In this document: one piece after another, positions 52,056 to 61,596 of the stretch | Position numbering within the stretch: position 1 is the stretch's first letter | Layout of the letters: the number at the start of each line of letters is the position of its first letter | Assembly: GCF_023380265.1 (NCBI RefSeq) | Contig: NZ_CP093366.1 | Location: forward strand, 496,001 to 560,000 | Direction: 5' to 3' | Source: Bombilactobacillus folatiphilus | GTDB taxonomy: Bacteria; Bacillota; Bacilli; Lactobacillales; Lactobacillaceae | DNA length: 64,000 nucleotides | Translations under genes and position numbers: made by a program | The notes under the pieces: model-generated | Seen by the model: the letters and a program-made list of their open reading frames with translations, nothing else | What the model was told of the DNA's origin: nothing | The model's database searches: none

Positions 52056-53458
52056 CCAAGGACTATTGGGAGAAGCGTGAGAAAGACTGGATTAATTCCA
52101 ATATTAAACAAGATCAGAAATTTGATAAAGAGTTAGAAAAATACTATAACCAAGCGCTCAAAGATATTCAAAATAAGATTAATCAATTCTATTTGAACTA
52201 TTCTAAAGCCGAAAATCTTAGTTTGAATGAAGCCATGAAGCAGATTTCTAATGCTGATATTGAAAAGTTAGCTCAAGAAGCTGCGCAAATGGTACCTAAC
52301 AAAGATTTCAGTGATTATGCTAATCAGCAAATGAAGCTTTATAACGCAACTATGCGAATTAATCGTTTGGAGATGATTAAATCTCAGATTGGGCAGATCT
52401 TAGTGGAAAATGGTGCTAAGGTTGAGAAATCACTTAAAAATAAGCTAACTGATTCATATTTAAAAGAAATTAAGCGCCAAACCGGTATCTTTGGTGATTA
52501 CAAGAATTCAGATGCCAAACTTAAAGCTAATGCTGAATCTGTAGTTGATGCGTCATTCCAGAACGCACAATGGTCGGAACGGTTATGGAATTCTATAAGC
52601 GCATTGCAAGCCACCATTGGGATCGATTTGACTAATGCACTGACGCAAGGTTTGAATCCTGATAAATTACAGCATGATTTAATGCCGTTAATTAGTGATG
52701 ATATTAAAAATAAAACATATGTCGCGCAACGGTTAGCACGAACTGAAATGGCACGCGTACAAGACCAAGCCCAGATGACTAGTTTTAATAAGTATGGTGT
52801 TCGCTATGTAAAATGGATTGCTGAGCCTAGTGCTTGTCGAACTTGTCGAGAGATAGCTGATGCAGATGAGGGTATTTATCCGATTCAAGATGTTCCAGAT
52901 ATTCCAATTCACCCAAATTGCCGATGTTCAAAGGCTGGTGATGCACGAAGTGAGTTTGAAAATTATCTAGCAAAGAAGAGACTCAATCCACAAGATTTAG
53001 CTGATGACGAATTATGGGCATTGCGCAGTTATAAGAGTTTTGATTCTTACGATTTGAACTATAATTTACGCAATGGTATCAAATTAACATCTCAACAAGA
53101 AAAAATAAAAAATGGTTTGGATAAAGCATTGGATAAGCTACCAGTCTTTGATGGTTCAAATAAAAAGTTGCAACGATCATTTACAAGATTTAATTCACAC
53201 AAAGAATTGAATGATTTGTTGAACAAAATGTATGATAATAAAGGTTATACGGTTCCAGCTTATACATCTGCTGCTAAAACAATTTATGATGAAGATGATA
53301 TGATGCGAATGATTATTTTACATTCACATTCAGGTCGTGACTTAGTAGGCTATGATTTAGAAAATGAGGTATTATTTAAACGTAATACTCATTTTAAACT
53401 TGTTGAAATGTATTTGGATGCCCATGGAAAGCCGATAATTGTTGTTGAGGAGGATTAG
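52052..53458 (+). CDS. MuF/SPP1 gp7-like head protein with C-terminal ADP-ribosyltransferase-like domain
   Basis: 468 aa. Residues 1-~300 form the MuF/minor head domain with metal residues C262, C265 and HPNCRC (287-292). Residues ~355-468 look like a bacterial-toxin ADP-ribosyltransferase: arginine region LQRSFTRF (R379 or R375), the YTS motif GYTVPAYTSAAK (S406) and a biglutamate ENEVLFKR (E437/E439). MuF proteins with C-terminal toxin domains are a described class of phage polymorphic toxins. The protein would be packaged with the capsid and delivered with DNA. Activity is inferred. Confidence 0.82.
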   Translation: MTKDYWEKREKDWINSNIKQDQKFDKELEKYYNQALKDIQNKINQFYLNYSKAENLSLNEAMKQISNADIEKLAQEAAQMVPNKDFSDYANQQMKLYNATMRINRLEMIKSQIGQILVENGAKVEKSLKNKLTDSYLKEIKRQTGIFGDYKNSDAKLKANAESVVDASFQNAQWSERLWNSISALQATIGIDLTNALTQGLNPDKLQHDLMPLISDDIKNKTYVAQRLARTEMARVQDQAQMTSFNKYGVRYVKWIAEPSACRTCREIADADEGIYPIQDVPDIPIHPNCRCSKAGDARSEFENYLAKKRLNPQDLADDELWALRSYKSFDSYDLNYNLRNGIKLTSQQEKIKNGLDKALDKLPVFDGSNKKLQRSFTRFNSHKELNDLLNKMYDNKGYTVPAYTSAAKTIYDEDDMMRMIILHSHSGRDLVGYDLENEVLFKRNTHFKLVEMYLDAHGKPIIVVEED

Positions 53459-53465
53459 TTATTTA

Positions 53466-53654
53466 ATGACTAACAAAAATAAAAAAAACTATGACGCTGA
53501 CAGGTGGCAAGGATCACCTAAAGAATTTGTTTTTGATTCTGATTTTAAACCAACAATTGAACAGCAAAAAAAACATGATGAATTCATGAAAAAGTTTCAA
53601 AAAGCATATGGCCTGGATGAAAATGGTAACGAGTTACCAAAGAAACAGGAATAG
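53466..53654 (+). CDS. Small protein downstream of the MuF-ART gene
   Basis: 62 aa, highly charged (NKNKKNYDADRWQGSPKEF...). GAGGAGG (53447-53453) ends 12 bases before the ATG. Its place directly after a MuF toxin-type gene and before a terminator makes it a candidate immunity or cofactor protein; no family recognised. Confidence 0.55.
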   Translation: MTNKNKKNYDADRWQGSPKEFVFDSDFKPTIEQQKKHDEFMKKFQKAYGLDENGNELPKKQE

Positions 53655-53725
53655 GCATAGCGTTATGTTTGTGATAGACTACTTCAATTCTGTTAGTAGT
53701 TGTGACTAATTATATGTAATTTAAT

Positions 53726-53758
53726 AAAACGCCTTAAATCGAAAATTAAGGCGTTTTT
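53726..53758 (+). terminator. Terminator before the scaffold gene
   Basis: AAAACGCCTTAA / TTAAGGCGTTTT perfect 12-bp stem with T run. A coding-like scrap (PKNDQALMSKKAMESASINH) follows at 53762 and runs into the scaffold start in another frame. Confidence 0.88.
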
Positions 53759-53853
53759 ATTATGCCTAAAAATGACCAAGCATTGATGTCAAAAAAAGCT
53801 ATGGAAAGTGCAAGCATTAATCACTTAAAAAGTTATGGAAAGGAGCTATTAAT

Positions 53854-54420
53854 ATGGCTGAAGAAAATCAAGAAGAACAACAAACAAAACGATACACCGA
53901 CGAAGATGTTAACCAAATTGTGCAAAAACGTTTAGCACGGGCAAAGGAGGAAGCTGAAAAAGAACAAAATACAGCAATTGAAAAAGCCAAGGCTGACGTT
54001 ATTGAGCAGGCGAAAAAAGAAGCCAAGATGACAGCAGATCAAAAGCGAGATGCTGAATTAGAGCAAGTCAAGGCTGATAAGGACAAGGCTGAAGCTCAAT
54101 TGATGCATATTAACTTGTTAAGTCAAGCAAGGGCTGCATTAAAAGAATCAAACATTGATTTGACTGATGATGAATTAGAACTGGTTGTTGGCGCGGATGA
54201 AGATACCACTGGTACGAATATCAAAGTTGTGCAATCAATGTATGAACGACAGTCGAAATCAATCAAAGATGAATTGTTAAAAGGCAAGACACCTAAAGGA
54301 GCGGGTAACAACAAAGTTGATGTGACGGCAGAACAATTCAATCAAATGTCAAGTAGAGAACGTGCGGAGTTATTTAAAGACAATCCAGAGGCGTTCAATA
54401 ATATTGTAGGAGGAATTTAA
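53854..54420 (+). CDS. Capsid scaffold protein (DUF4355-type)
   Basis: 188 aa, mainly a charged coiled coil (about 10-90, rich in Glu, Lys and Ala). Directly upstream of the major capsid gene, the usual scaffold position. AAAGGAG before the ATG. Confidence 0.88.
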   Translation: MAEENQEEQQTKRYTDEDVNQIVQKRLARAKEEAEKEQNTAIEKAKADVIEQAKKEAKMTADQKRDAELEQVKADKDKAEAQLMHINLLSQARAALKESNIDLTDDELELVVGADEDTTGTNIKVVQSMYERQSKSIKDELLKGKTPKGAGNNKVDVTAEQFNQMSSRERAELFKDNPEAFNNIVGGI

Positions 54421-54422
54421 AT

Positions 54423-55238
54423 ATGGCAGATCAAACCATGTTACAAGATTTAATTAACCCAGAAGTTTTAGCACCAATTGTGTCTTATACGCTGAAAAAA
54501 GCATTGCGATTCACACCTTTAGCAACAATTGACAACACATTAACTGGAACACCGGGTGATACCTTAATCATGCCGGCTTTTGGGTATTTAGGTGATGCCC
54601 AAGATGTGCCTGAAGGTCAACCAATTCCTGTAGCCAAATTGGGCACGACAAAAAAAGCAGTGACGGTTAAAAAGGCTGGTTTAGGTACGTCAATCACTGA
54701 TGAGGCTAGCATTAGTGGTTATGGCGACCCCGTCAAAGAGTCCACCAATCAATTAGGCTTAGCATTAGCCAACAAAGTTGATAATGATTTATTAGCCGCC
54801 GTCAAAGGTGGTACTCAAACTGTATCTATGGCATCCACTGTTGATGGAATTCAAACAGCACTGGATATTTTTAATGATGAAGATACGGCGCAAGTAGTTT
54901 TAATTGTGTCACCCAAGACCGCTAGTGCTTTGCGGATGGATGCCGTTAAGCAAAAAATTGGTTCTGATGTTGGTGCTAATGAATTAATTAATGGGACATA
55001 TGCGGATATTTTAGGTGTGCAAATTATTCGTTCTCGCAAATTAGCTGACACTGATGCCTTATTTGTTAAGCCGGGTGCTTTGAAATTGGTGATGAAGAAA
55101 ACGGCAACTGTTGAAACTCAACGGGTTGCAGGAACAGCGTCAACTGAGATTTATGCCACCGAGCATTATGCACCATATTTGTTTGATGATACCAAAGTGG
55201 TTGTGGGAACTATTGGTGGTAGCACCAAGAAATCCTAG
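54423..55238 (+). CDS. Major capsid protein
   Basis: 271 aa with an HK97-fold N-arm and E-loop pattern ([45 protein letters not shown]). No cleavable prodomain because a separate scaffold is encoded. Two bases after the scaffold stop. Confidence 0.92.
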   Translation: MADQTMLQDLINPEVLAPIVSYTLKKALRFTPLATIDNTLTGTPGDTLIMPAFGYLGDAQDVPEGQPIPVAKLGTTKKAVTVKKAGLGTSITDEASISGYGDPVKESTNQLGLALANKVDNDLLAAVKGGTQTVSMASTVDGIQTALDIFNDEDTAQVVLIVSPKTASALRMDAVKQKIGSDVGANELINGTYADILGVQIIRSRKLADTDALFVKPGALKLVMKKTATVETQRVAGTASTEIYATEHYAPYLFDDTKVVVGTIGGSTKKS

Positions 55239-55249
55239 TGAGGGTTTGA

Positions 55250-55594
55250 ATGAGTGAGATTTTAAGTCGAATTAAGCGATTATTGTTTATTGATAATGAT
55301 TCCAGTGATGAGCTATTAAGCGATATTGTGGATATGACGACTCAACGGCTTCAAACCTTAACAGGTTTAGCGGTTATTGATGTTAGTCTGAATTACATTA
55401 TCGTGGAAGTGTCAATCAAAAGGTTTAATCGTTTGAAAAATGAGGGTATGAGTTCCTATTCCCAGGAAGGAGAGTCGATTACATTTAGCGATAATGACTT
55501 TGCCGAATTTAGCAAAGAGATTAATCAGATTGCTGATTCAAATAGTAAGCCAAGTGTAATCAAATTTGTAAATCCATATGCGCAAAACAAATGA
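55250..55594 (+). CDS. Head-tail connector (gp15/gp6-like)
   Basis: 114 aa helical adaptor (SEILSRIKRLLFIDNDSSDELLSDIVDMTTQRLQTLTG), typical of proteins that bind below the portal. Overlaps the next gene by 17 bases. Confidence 0.85.
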   Translation: MSEILSRIKRLLFIDNDSSDELLSDIVDMTTQRLQTLTGLAVIDVSLNYIIVEVSIKRFNRLKNEGMSSYSQEGESITFSDNDFAEFSKEINQIADSNSKPSVIKFVNPYAQNK

Positions 55595-55892
55595 TGTGAA
55601 ATTTTATATTGAAAATAGTGATAGCGGTGGCTATAACCCTATTACTGGAGAATATGATGATGGTGAAAACTTAGTTGCAACTTTACCAGCAAATGTAACG
55701 GATTTAAGTATTGATCGTGCAAAACAATTGTTCGGTGATATTTTGGATGTTAAAAAGGTTGTTCGAGCCTTTAAGCCTGTTGACTTTGATTGGTCATATT
55801 GTGTAATTAATGATATTAAATATCAATTGACTACTCAAACTAATACATTGAATGGTTCAAGTAGTCTGATTGTGGGGCGAATCAATGGTTAA
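55578..55892 (+). CDS. Head closure protein (SPP1 gp16-like)
   Basis: 104 aa, beta-rich (YNPITGEYDDGENLVATLPANVTDLS). The order connector, closure, HK97 gp10-like protein, tail terminator identifies it. Confidence 0.8.
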   Translation: MRKTNDVKFYIENSDSGGYNPITGEYDDGENLVATLPANVTDLSIDRAKQLFGDILDVKKVVRAFKPVDFDWSYCVINDIKYQLTTQTNTLNGSSSLIVGRING

Positions 55893-56241
55893 AGTGAAAT
55901 TTAGTATTTCGGGTGATAAGGAATTATCACGTAAATTAACGAAAATGCAGGATAAAGAAGGTGTGCGTTTAGCAATTAAAACCAACACTTTAGAATTACA
56001 GCAAAAAATCATGGAAGAAACCTCAACCGCCTACGTTAAAGGATACTCAACACAAACAACCAAGCGGACAACTACCTTTGATTTTCCAAACAAATTCATT
56101 GGTGAAGCTGGGATTGTGCAAAGTTATAATCCATATACTGAATATGGGACTAGATTCATGCAAGCTGAACCGGTTGTTAAACCTGCTTTCGAAAAACAAC
56201 GCCCGATATTTATTAGTGATTTGCAGAAATTAGTAAAGTAG
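55885..56241 (+). CDS. HK97 gp10-like head-tail protein
   Basis: 118 aa. The family ending is clear (YNPYTEYGTRFMQAEPVVKPAF). ATG 55885 overlaps the previous stop; GGGG lies 8 bases upstream. Joins head and tail. Confidence 0.88.
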   Translation: MVKVKFSISGDKELSRKLTKMQDKEGVRLAIKTNTLELQQKIMEETSTAYVKGYSTQTTKRTTTFDFPNKFIGEAGIVQSYNPYTEYGTRFMQAEPVVKPAFEKQRPIFISDLQKLVK

Positions 56242-56249
56242 GTGGTTAA

Positions 56250-56660
56250 ATGGTGCAAAAATCACCGGAACAAGATATTTTTGATTATTTTTATAGTTTT
56301 TCATTGAAAAATCAGTACAAAACGTATGATTACTTGCCTGCTAAGGAAAATAACGCACCATATCCATTTGTTTATGTGGGTAATGTACAAGGAGTAAGCG
56401 GTGGTAGTAAAACAGCGCTTAATGGTTCAGTAGTAATAGATATTGATGTTTGGGGGAATCAAAAACAGCGATTGACTGTGTCAACTATGGTCGACCGCTT
56501 TTTTCATGCCGCGATTGGTCGAATTGATGGCTTAAATTATGTATTTTATGGAAAAGTTCAAGATCAATCCAAGCAAATCAGAGTTGACACTAGTGTGCCC
56601 AACACTGTTTTAGTGCGAGGAATGTTAAATTTAAGATTACAAATTTTAGGAGTGATTTAG
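56250..56660 (+). CDS. Tail terminator/completion protein (SPP1 gp17-like)
   Basis: 136 aa (QDIFDYFYSFSLKNQYKTYDYLP ... YPFVYVGN). Size and position before the major tail protein fit a tail completion protein. Confidence 0.83.
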   Translation: MVQKSPEQDIFDYFYSFSLKNQYKTYDYLPAKENNAPYPFVYVGNVQGVSGGSKTALNGSVVIDIDVWGNQKQRLTVSTMVDRFFHAAIGRIDGLNYVFYGKVQDQSKQIRVDTSVPNTVLVRGMLNLRLQILGVI

Positions 56661-57290
56661 ATGGCTAATAATCAAGTATTACAGATGCAAGGTGGAGACG
56701 TGGTTGCATATGCGCGCCTGTTAGAAAATGCGGCGACCGAATCTGCGTCATTAATTCCAGGACAAACGTCCTTTGAATTTGATCCACAACGAGATAGTGA
56801 TTCAACTACTACCAAAGATGGTGCATTTCAAACTAGTTCCTCTTTGGAAACTGATGTGGAAGTTGACTTCATCAACAACACATCTGTGATTGCGGATCAA
56901 ATGTATGACGCGTTATTAAATAATAAGGTGATGGAACTGTGGGCGGTTCACCGCAGCCGAACCAATGCTGAAGGAAAATTCTATGCGTGGTATATGCAAG
57001 GCACCGTTAGTGAAGACGATAATTCCAATGATGCGGACGATATTTCTGAACGTGATGTATCCTTTGCGATTAATGGAGTTCCGAAGCGTGGATGGTTAGC
57101 TTTGAGTGCTGACCAAAAGGAAGAAATTGATTATATTTTCCGTGGTTTAGATAAAGTCACAGATAACAATGGTATTGAGACTAATGGAGGTACTGATTGG
57201 GCAAAAACGGATGAAGGAATTTACATCCCATCTACTGCGCCGAAAAGTGTTGATAATCAGTCTTTAAATAATGTCGTTGAACCGTCCTAA
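56661..57290 (+). CDS. Major tail protein
   Basis: 209 aa; phage_tail_2/TP901-1-type features (GQTSFEFDPQRDSDSTTTKDG, GKFYAWYMQGTVSEDD). Forms the tube. Directly abuts the terminator gene. A short TTGGGCGG region separates it from gpG. Confidence 0.9.
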   Translation: MANNQVLQMQGGDVVAYARLLENAATESASLIPGQTSFEFDPQRDSDSTTTKDGAFQTSSSLETDVEVDFINNTSVIADQMYDALLNNKVMELWAVHRSRTNAEGKFYAWYMQGTVSEDDNSNDADDISERDVSFAINGVPKRGWLALSADQKEEIDYIFRGLDKVTDNNGIETNGGTDWAKTDEGIYIPSTAPKSVDNQSLNNVVEPS

Positions 57291-57335
57291 TTGGGCGGCT
57301 TTTTAATAGTTAAAATTTAAAGGAGAAAATAAATT

Positions 57336-57677
57336 ATGAAACTAAAAATTAATAATCAAGAACAGGAATTAAACTTTGGTGTTCGTTTTGTGCGTGAATT
57401 GGATCAAGTGGCGGGCATGAATATGCAAAACTTTAGTTTCGGGATGGGCTTAACTCGTGCCATTCCAGCACTGAAAACCTATGATCCTGCAATTTTGTCT
57501 GACGTCATTTATTGTGCAACGTTTAAGAATAGTCCCCGGGTTAGTCATGAAGCAGTGGATGATTTTATTGATTCAATTACCAGTGGTAAAGAGCTAGGAA
57601 AATTATTTGATGATGTCAATGCCGAAATGAATGAAGCTAATGCTTTAAAAGTAGCCTTAAAAAACGCTCAACCCTAG
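57336..57677 (+). CDS. Tail assembly chaperone gpG
   Basis: 113 aa (MKLKINNQEQELNFGVRFVREL). AAAGGAG before the ATG. Ends soon after a slippery site that directs a minor longer product. Confidence 0.92.
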   Translation: MKLKINNQEQELNFGVRFVRELDQVAGMNMQNFSFGMGLTRAIPALKTYDPAILSDVIYCATFKNSPRVSHEAVDDFIDSITSGKELGKLFDDVNAEMNEANALKVALKNAQP

Positions 57678-58099
57678 ATCCTACTGAATTCAAAAATAGT
57701 GAGGTAACATACCACGAGATTATTTTAAATTCATTAGCGTATCTAGGTTTTTCTAACTTGAAACAATCTGAAGAGATGACTTACGTGGAGTATCAAATCT
57801 ACATGGAAGCCTATCAAATTAAGCAAATCAAGCAACAAGAGCAATTAGCCATGCAAGCTTGGCTTAATCAAGGAGTGCAAGCTACTACAGGTTCTTCTAA
57901 GAATCCTAAACCCAAATTTAAGAAATTTACGCAATTTTTTGATGCTCAAAAAGAAATTAAGAAAGTGCGGGCTGAATTTGAGGAGTGCAACGTTAGTTAT
58001 CAAGAACCACAGCTATCGAGGAACCAAATAATTGCTAAGCGATATGAAGAATACCAAAAAATTAAGGAAAGGAGGAAACTAAATGCCCGAAACGTATAG
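57336..58099 (+). CDS. Tail assembly chaperone gpGT (-1 frameshift product)
   Basis: At A-AAA-AAC (57659-57665), 10 bases before the gpG stop codon, a -1 shift continues as KRSTLDPTEFKNSEVTYHEI and on through SNLKQSEEMTYVEY to 58099, giving a ~254-aa fusion. The downstream frame has no ribosome site of its own. This is the conserved siphovirus arrangement that couples tube and tape-measure proteins. Confidence 0.88.
57659..57665 (+). promoter_or_regulatory. -1 ribosomal frameshift heptamer
   Basis: A AAA AAC in the zero frame of gpG (codons TTA AAA AAC), the classic slippery form; the -1 frame is open past it. Confidence 0.9.
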
Positions 58100-61000
58100 C
58101 GTCAAAGCTGTGTTGAGCGCTGTTGATTCAGGATTCAATTCCACTGTTAATAGCGCCGTTGGTAGTTTGAATAAGTTATCCAAACAGTCAGGATTAAGTG
58201 CCAACGGAATTGGTAAATCTATGACGGTTGCTGGGGCAGCAATTACGGCAATGGCTGCTAGTTCAGTTAAAGGTTTTGGCGATTTTCAAAAGTCAATCAA
58301 CCAAGCGGCTGTGATTGCTGGTGGTTCTTCGAAAGATATTAAAGCTTTAAGTGATGAAGCGAATAAATTAGGTCAAACCTTGCCAATTAGTGCACAGGAA
58401 GCAGCTGATGCCATGATTGAAATGGCTAAAAATGGGGCGTCGGTTAAGGATTTAAAAGACGACTTCCCGCCAATAGCTAAAGCTGCTGCTGCTACTGGTG
58501 AAGATTTAAGTAGTACGGCTAGCGTGGTTCAACAATCAATGAACCTTTGGGGTGGTGGTATGAAAAATGCCACTATGTATTCGGCTATTTTGGCAGAAAC
58601 CGCCAATAAGTCCAATGCCACGATTGGCGACATGCAACAAGTTCTAGCCGATGTCGGCGGAACAGCGGTTAATATGGGTATGGACTTGAAGACGCTATCC
58701 ACCGCAGTCGGGATATTAACCAACAGTGGTATTCCAGCAGCACAAGCGTCAATGGATTTGAACCATGCATTAACAGCAATGGAAGCACCAAGTAAAATTG
58801 CCAAAGGCGAAATGACTGCTTTAGGGCTATCATTTACTGATGCTCAAGGCAATATGAAACCATTCCCACAGATCTTGCAAGAAATAGCTAGTGCCACTGA
58901 CGGTATGGGCGAATCTCAAAAAGCAGCAGCATTAAAAACAATGTTTGGGACAGCTGGAATGAATGCAATGTTGCCTTTGTTAAAATCAGTTAATGGTGAG
59001 GCCAAAAATGGTAATGTCGACTGGAATATTTTATCTTCGGCGCTAGATAATGCAGGTGGATCTTTTCAAACGGCAAGTGCTTATTTAGACAGTTCAACGC
59101 AGCAAATGCAACAAAACCTTGGGTCTCGAATTGACCAGATGAAAGATGCATTTACAGGGTTGCAAAATACGGCAATGGCTTCAACCAGTGGGATGGTTTC
59201 GGGTGTGGTAAATGCCTTAGATAATATGTTTACGCACATGCAAACTAGTAATGATGGAATTTCTCAATTAGCCCGTGGTTTCATTGGTTTGGCACCAGTA
59301 ATTGGGCCGGCTGTGACTGCTGTGGGTGGCTTTTTGACCTCAGCCGATCGAATTAAGTCCACCTTAGTTGATGCAGCCAATTGGTTAGTGAGTCCTTGGG
59401 GTTTAGCTACTGTGGCAATCGGCTTGGTAGTTGGTGCGCTAGCTGGTTTGTATCAGAATTTTACTCCATTTAAAACGGCTGTTGATAATACCGTTGCAGC
59501 CTTCCAACAAGGTTTTGGACAAGCGATGCCTGTTGTATTACAAAGTTTTCAAGGGCTGATTAGCAATTTAAAAGGTGATTTAGAACAAATTGGTTCCGCA
59601 ATTAGAGATCAATTAGGCGGCAGTTTACAATCCATTGATGCTCAAACGGCAGCAACTAACATTGAGAATGCTTTTAATGGAATCATTGGGGTAATTCAAA
59701 ACGTTGTCGGTGCCATTACGAAAATGGTGACGGCATTTATCAATACAGGCGCTATTCAATCTGTTTGGGGCGCAATTAAATCAGTAATTGGTGCTGTTGT
59801 TGATGTGATTAAAAATGTAATAAATAACATTAACAATTTAATTAATATAAATGGCAGTATTGAAGCACTGAGTGGCGTTTGGTCGATATTTGGAACAGCA
59901 ATAGGAGACATTGTAAAAGTAATTGGTAATGCAGTTAGTGGAATTACTGATTTTATAAAAAAAGTAAGTAGTATTCCTGAAGTTATGACACCTTTACTAG
60001 CAGGAGGTTCAGCAATTTTAGGCGTTACAGCATTGTCTAAAGGATTTGAGTTATTAAAAACAGGTGTTGATAAAGCTAAGCTTGCTATTGTTGGTGTTAA
60101 AAGTGCTATTGACACGATTAAAACAGCTTGGGTAGCATTCAATGCTATTCTAGAAGCGAATGTCTTAATGATTATAGTCACCGCAATTGCAGCCGTTGTG
60201 GCTGCTTTGGTTGCCTTTTTTACGAAAACCCAAACTGGACAAGAAATTTGGCAAAGTTTTACCACGTTTTTGTCCGGAATTTGGAATACTTTAGTACAAA
60301 CTGCTCAAACGGTATTTGGAGCGCTAGGTTCTTTCTTTAGTGACCTGTGGAACGGGATAGTTTCGGTAGCTCAAACTATTTGGAATGGTTTAGCTCAATT
60401 TTTCCAAACTATTTGGAACGGTGATGTAGCGATTGCTACTACTATTTGGAATGGTTTGAGTAACTTTTTTAGTGGGTTATGGAATGGAATAGTTTCGGTA
60501 GCTACTAATGCTTGGAATACGTTTAGTGGTGGATTATCCCAAATTTGGAATGGGATTATTGATATTGCCAAAGGTATTTGGGGATTAATCAAAGATGCCG
60601 TGATGAGCCCAGTATTAATTGTTATTGATTTAGTAACCGGCAATTTTAAGCAATTGGGTTCGGATGTTCAGTTAATTTGGAACACTATCAAAGATTCCGC
60701 AAATACTATTTGGAATGGTATTAAATCAGTTATTACTGGTTTGGTTACAACCACGGTCAATATTATCAAAAGTGCTTGGACAGGTTTTAAAAGTTTTATC
60801 AATGCCATATGGACCGGCATTAAAACTATTGGAAGTAATATTTGGAATGGCATTAAATCTAGTTTGACTAGTATTCAAAAAGGTACAGTTAGTGCAAGTA
60901 AAAATATTTGGAACGGTCTTAAAAATTTCATTAATTCATTTTTAAATACAATTAAAACCCTTTGGAAAAATGGGTTTAATGCAATTAAATCGACAATTGT

Positions 61001-61583
61001 TAACATCGCGAATGCGATGACAAGTGGCGCCAAAAAAGCTTGGAATGGGCTGAAATCTGGTGCCACTTGGATTGTCGACCAAGTCAAAAATGCGTTTAAT
61101 GCTATGAAGCATATCAATTTGTTTGACATTGGAAAATCAATTATTAAAGGTTTTTTGAATGGCTTAAAAAATGCATTTAATGATGTCAAAAACTTTATTG
61201 GTGGGATTGGCGACTGGATTCGGAAGCATAAAGGACCGATCCAATATGACCGTAAGTTATTGATTCCCGCTGGTAATGCGATTATGAATGGCTTGAATAA
61301 TGGATTAGTAGACTCATTCAAGTCAGTTCAAACCAATGTTTCAGGCATGGCCAAGCAAATTGCTGAAGCAGCTAATACTGATTTTTCAAAAAATATTAAT
61401 GATTTCAATACTAATTTAGCAGCTAATAATTCTATTGACCATTTCGTTAGTGGATCAATTGATATCAATCGACAACCGATGCAACTAAGTTTGAAGCTAG
61501 GGGATACGACATATGGTGCATTTGTTGATGATATTTCAAAACAACAAGATATTAATTTGTCGTTAAGTCGTTTTGGTGCATAA
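58083..61583 (+). CDS. Tape measure protein
   Basis: 1166 aa. N-terminal TP901 core domain (GFGDFQKSINQAAVIAGGSS ... LPISAQEAADAMIEMAKNG), hydrophobic segments (about 395-470 and 640-720), then a long region (about 720-1010) of tryptophan repeats (IWNGL, LWNGIV, IWNGIK) at roughly 11- to 22-residue spacing. Sets tail length; length predicts a tail of about 170 nm by the usual 1.5 Å per residue rule. Overlaps gpGT by 17 bases. Confidence 0.95.
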   Translation: MPETYSVKAVLSAVDSGFNSTVNSAVGSLNKLSKQSGLSANGIGKSMTVAGAAITAMAASSVKGFGDFQKSINQAAVIAGGSSKDIKALSDEANKLGQTLPISAQEAADAMIEMAKNGASVKDLKDDFPPIAKAAAATGEDLSSTASVVQQSMNLWGGGMKNATMYSAILAETANKSNATIGDMQQVLADVGGTAVNMGMDLKTLSTAVGILTNSGIPAAQASMDLNHALTAMEAPSKIAKGEMTALGLSFTDAQGNMKPFPQILQEIASATDGMGESQKAAALKTMFGTAGMNAMLPLLKSVNGEAKNGNVDWNILSSALDNAGGSFQTASAYLDSSTQQMQQNLGSRIDQMKDAFTGLQNTAMASTSGMVSGVVNALDNMFTHMQTSNDGISQLARGFIGLAPVIGPAVTAVGGFLTSADRIKSTLVDAANWLVSPWGLATVAIGLVVGALAGLYQNFTPFKTAVDNTVAAFQQGFGQAMPVVLQSFQGLISNLKGDLEQIGSAIRDQLGGSLQSIDAQTAATNIENAFNGIIGVIQNVVGAITKMVTAFINTGAIQSVWGAIKSVIGAVVDVIKNVINNINNLININGSIEALSGVWSIFGTAIGDIVKVIGNAVSGITDFIKKVSSIPEVMTPLLAGGSAILGVTALSKGFELLKTGVDKAKLAIVGVKSAIDTIKTAWVAFNAILEANVLMIIVTAIAAVVAALVAFFTKTQTGQEIWQSFTTFLSGIWNTLVQTAQTVFGALGSFFSDLWNGIVSVAQTIWNGLAQFFQTIWNGDVAIATTIWNGLSNFFSGLWNGIVSVATNAWNTFSGGLSQIWNGIIDIAKGIWGLIKDAVMSPVLIVIDLVTGNFKQLGSDVQLIWNTIKDSANTIWNGIKSVITGLVTTTVNIIKSAWTGFKSFINAIWTGIKTIGSNIWNGIKSSLTSIQKGTVSASKNIWNGLKNFINSFLNTIKTLWKNGFNAIKSTIVNIANAMTSGAKKAWNGLKSGATWIVDQVKNAFNAMKHINLFDIGKSIIKGFLNGLKNAFNDVKNFIGGIGDWIRKHKGPIQYDRKLLIPAGNAIMNGLNNGLVDSFKSVQTNVSGMAKQIAEAANTDFSKNINDFNTNLAANNSIDHFVSGSIDINRQPMQLSLKLGDTTYGAFVDDISKQQDINLSLSRFGA

Positions 61584-61596
61584 ATGGAGGGCAGTT

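Noticed and set aside
57758-58099. Separate 113-codon gene after gpG
   Set aside because: It has no ribosome site and is the -1 frame extension of gpG.
59756-60265. 169-codon minus-strand frame in the tape measure gene
   Set aside because: Antisense shadow of a long coding gene; no ribosome site or promoter.
60240-61060. Tandem DNA repeat within the tape measure gene
   Set aside because: The periodic tryptophan motif is a normal protein feature of tape measures; the DNA itself is not an exact repeat.
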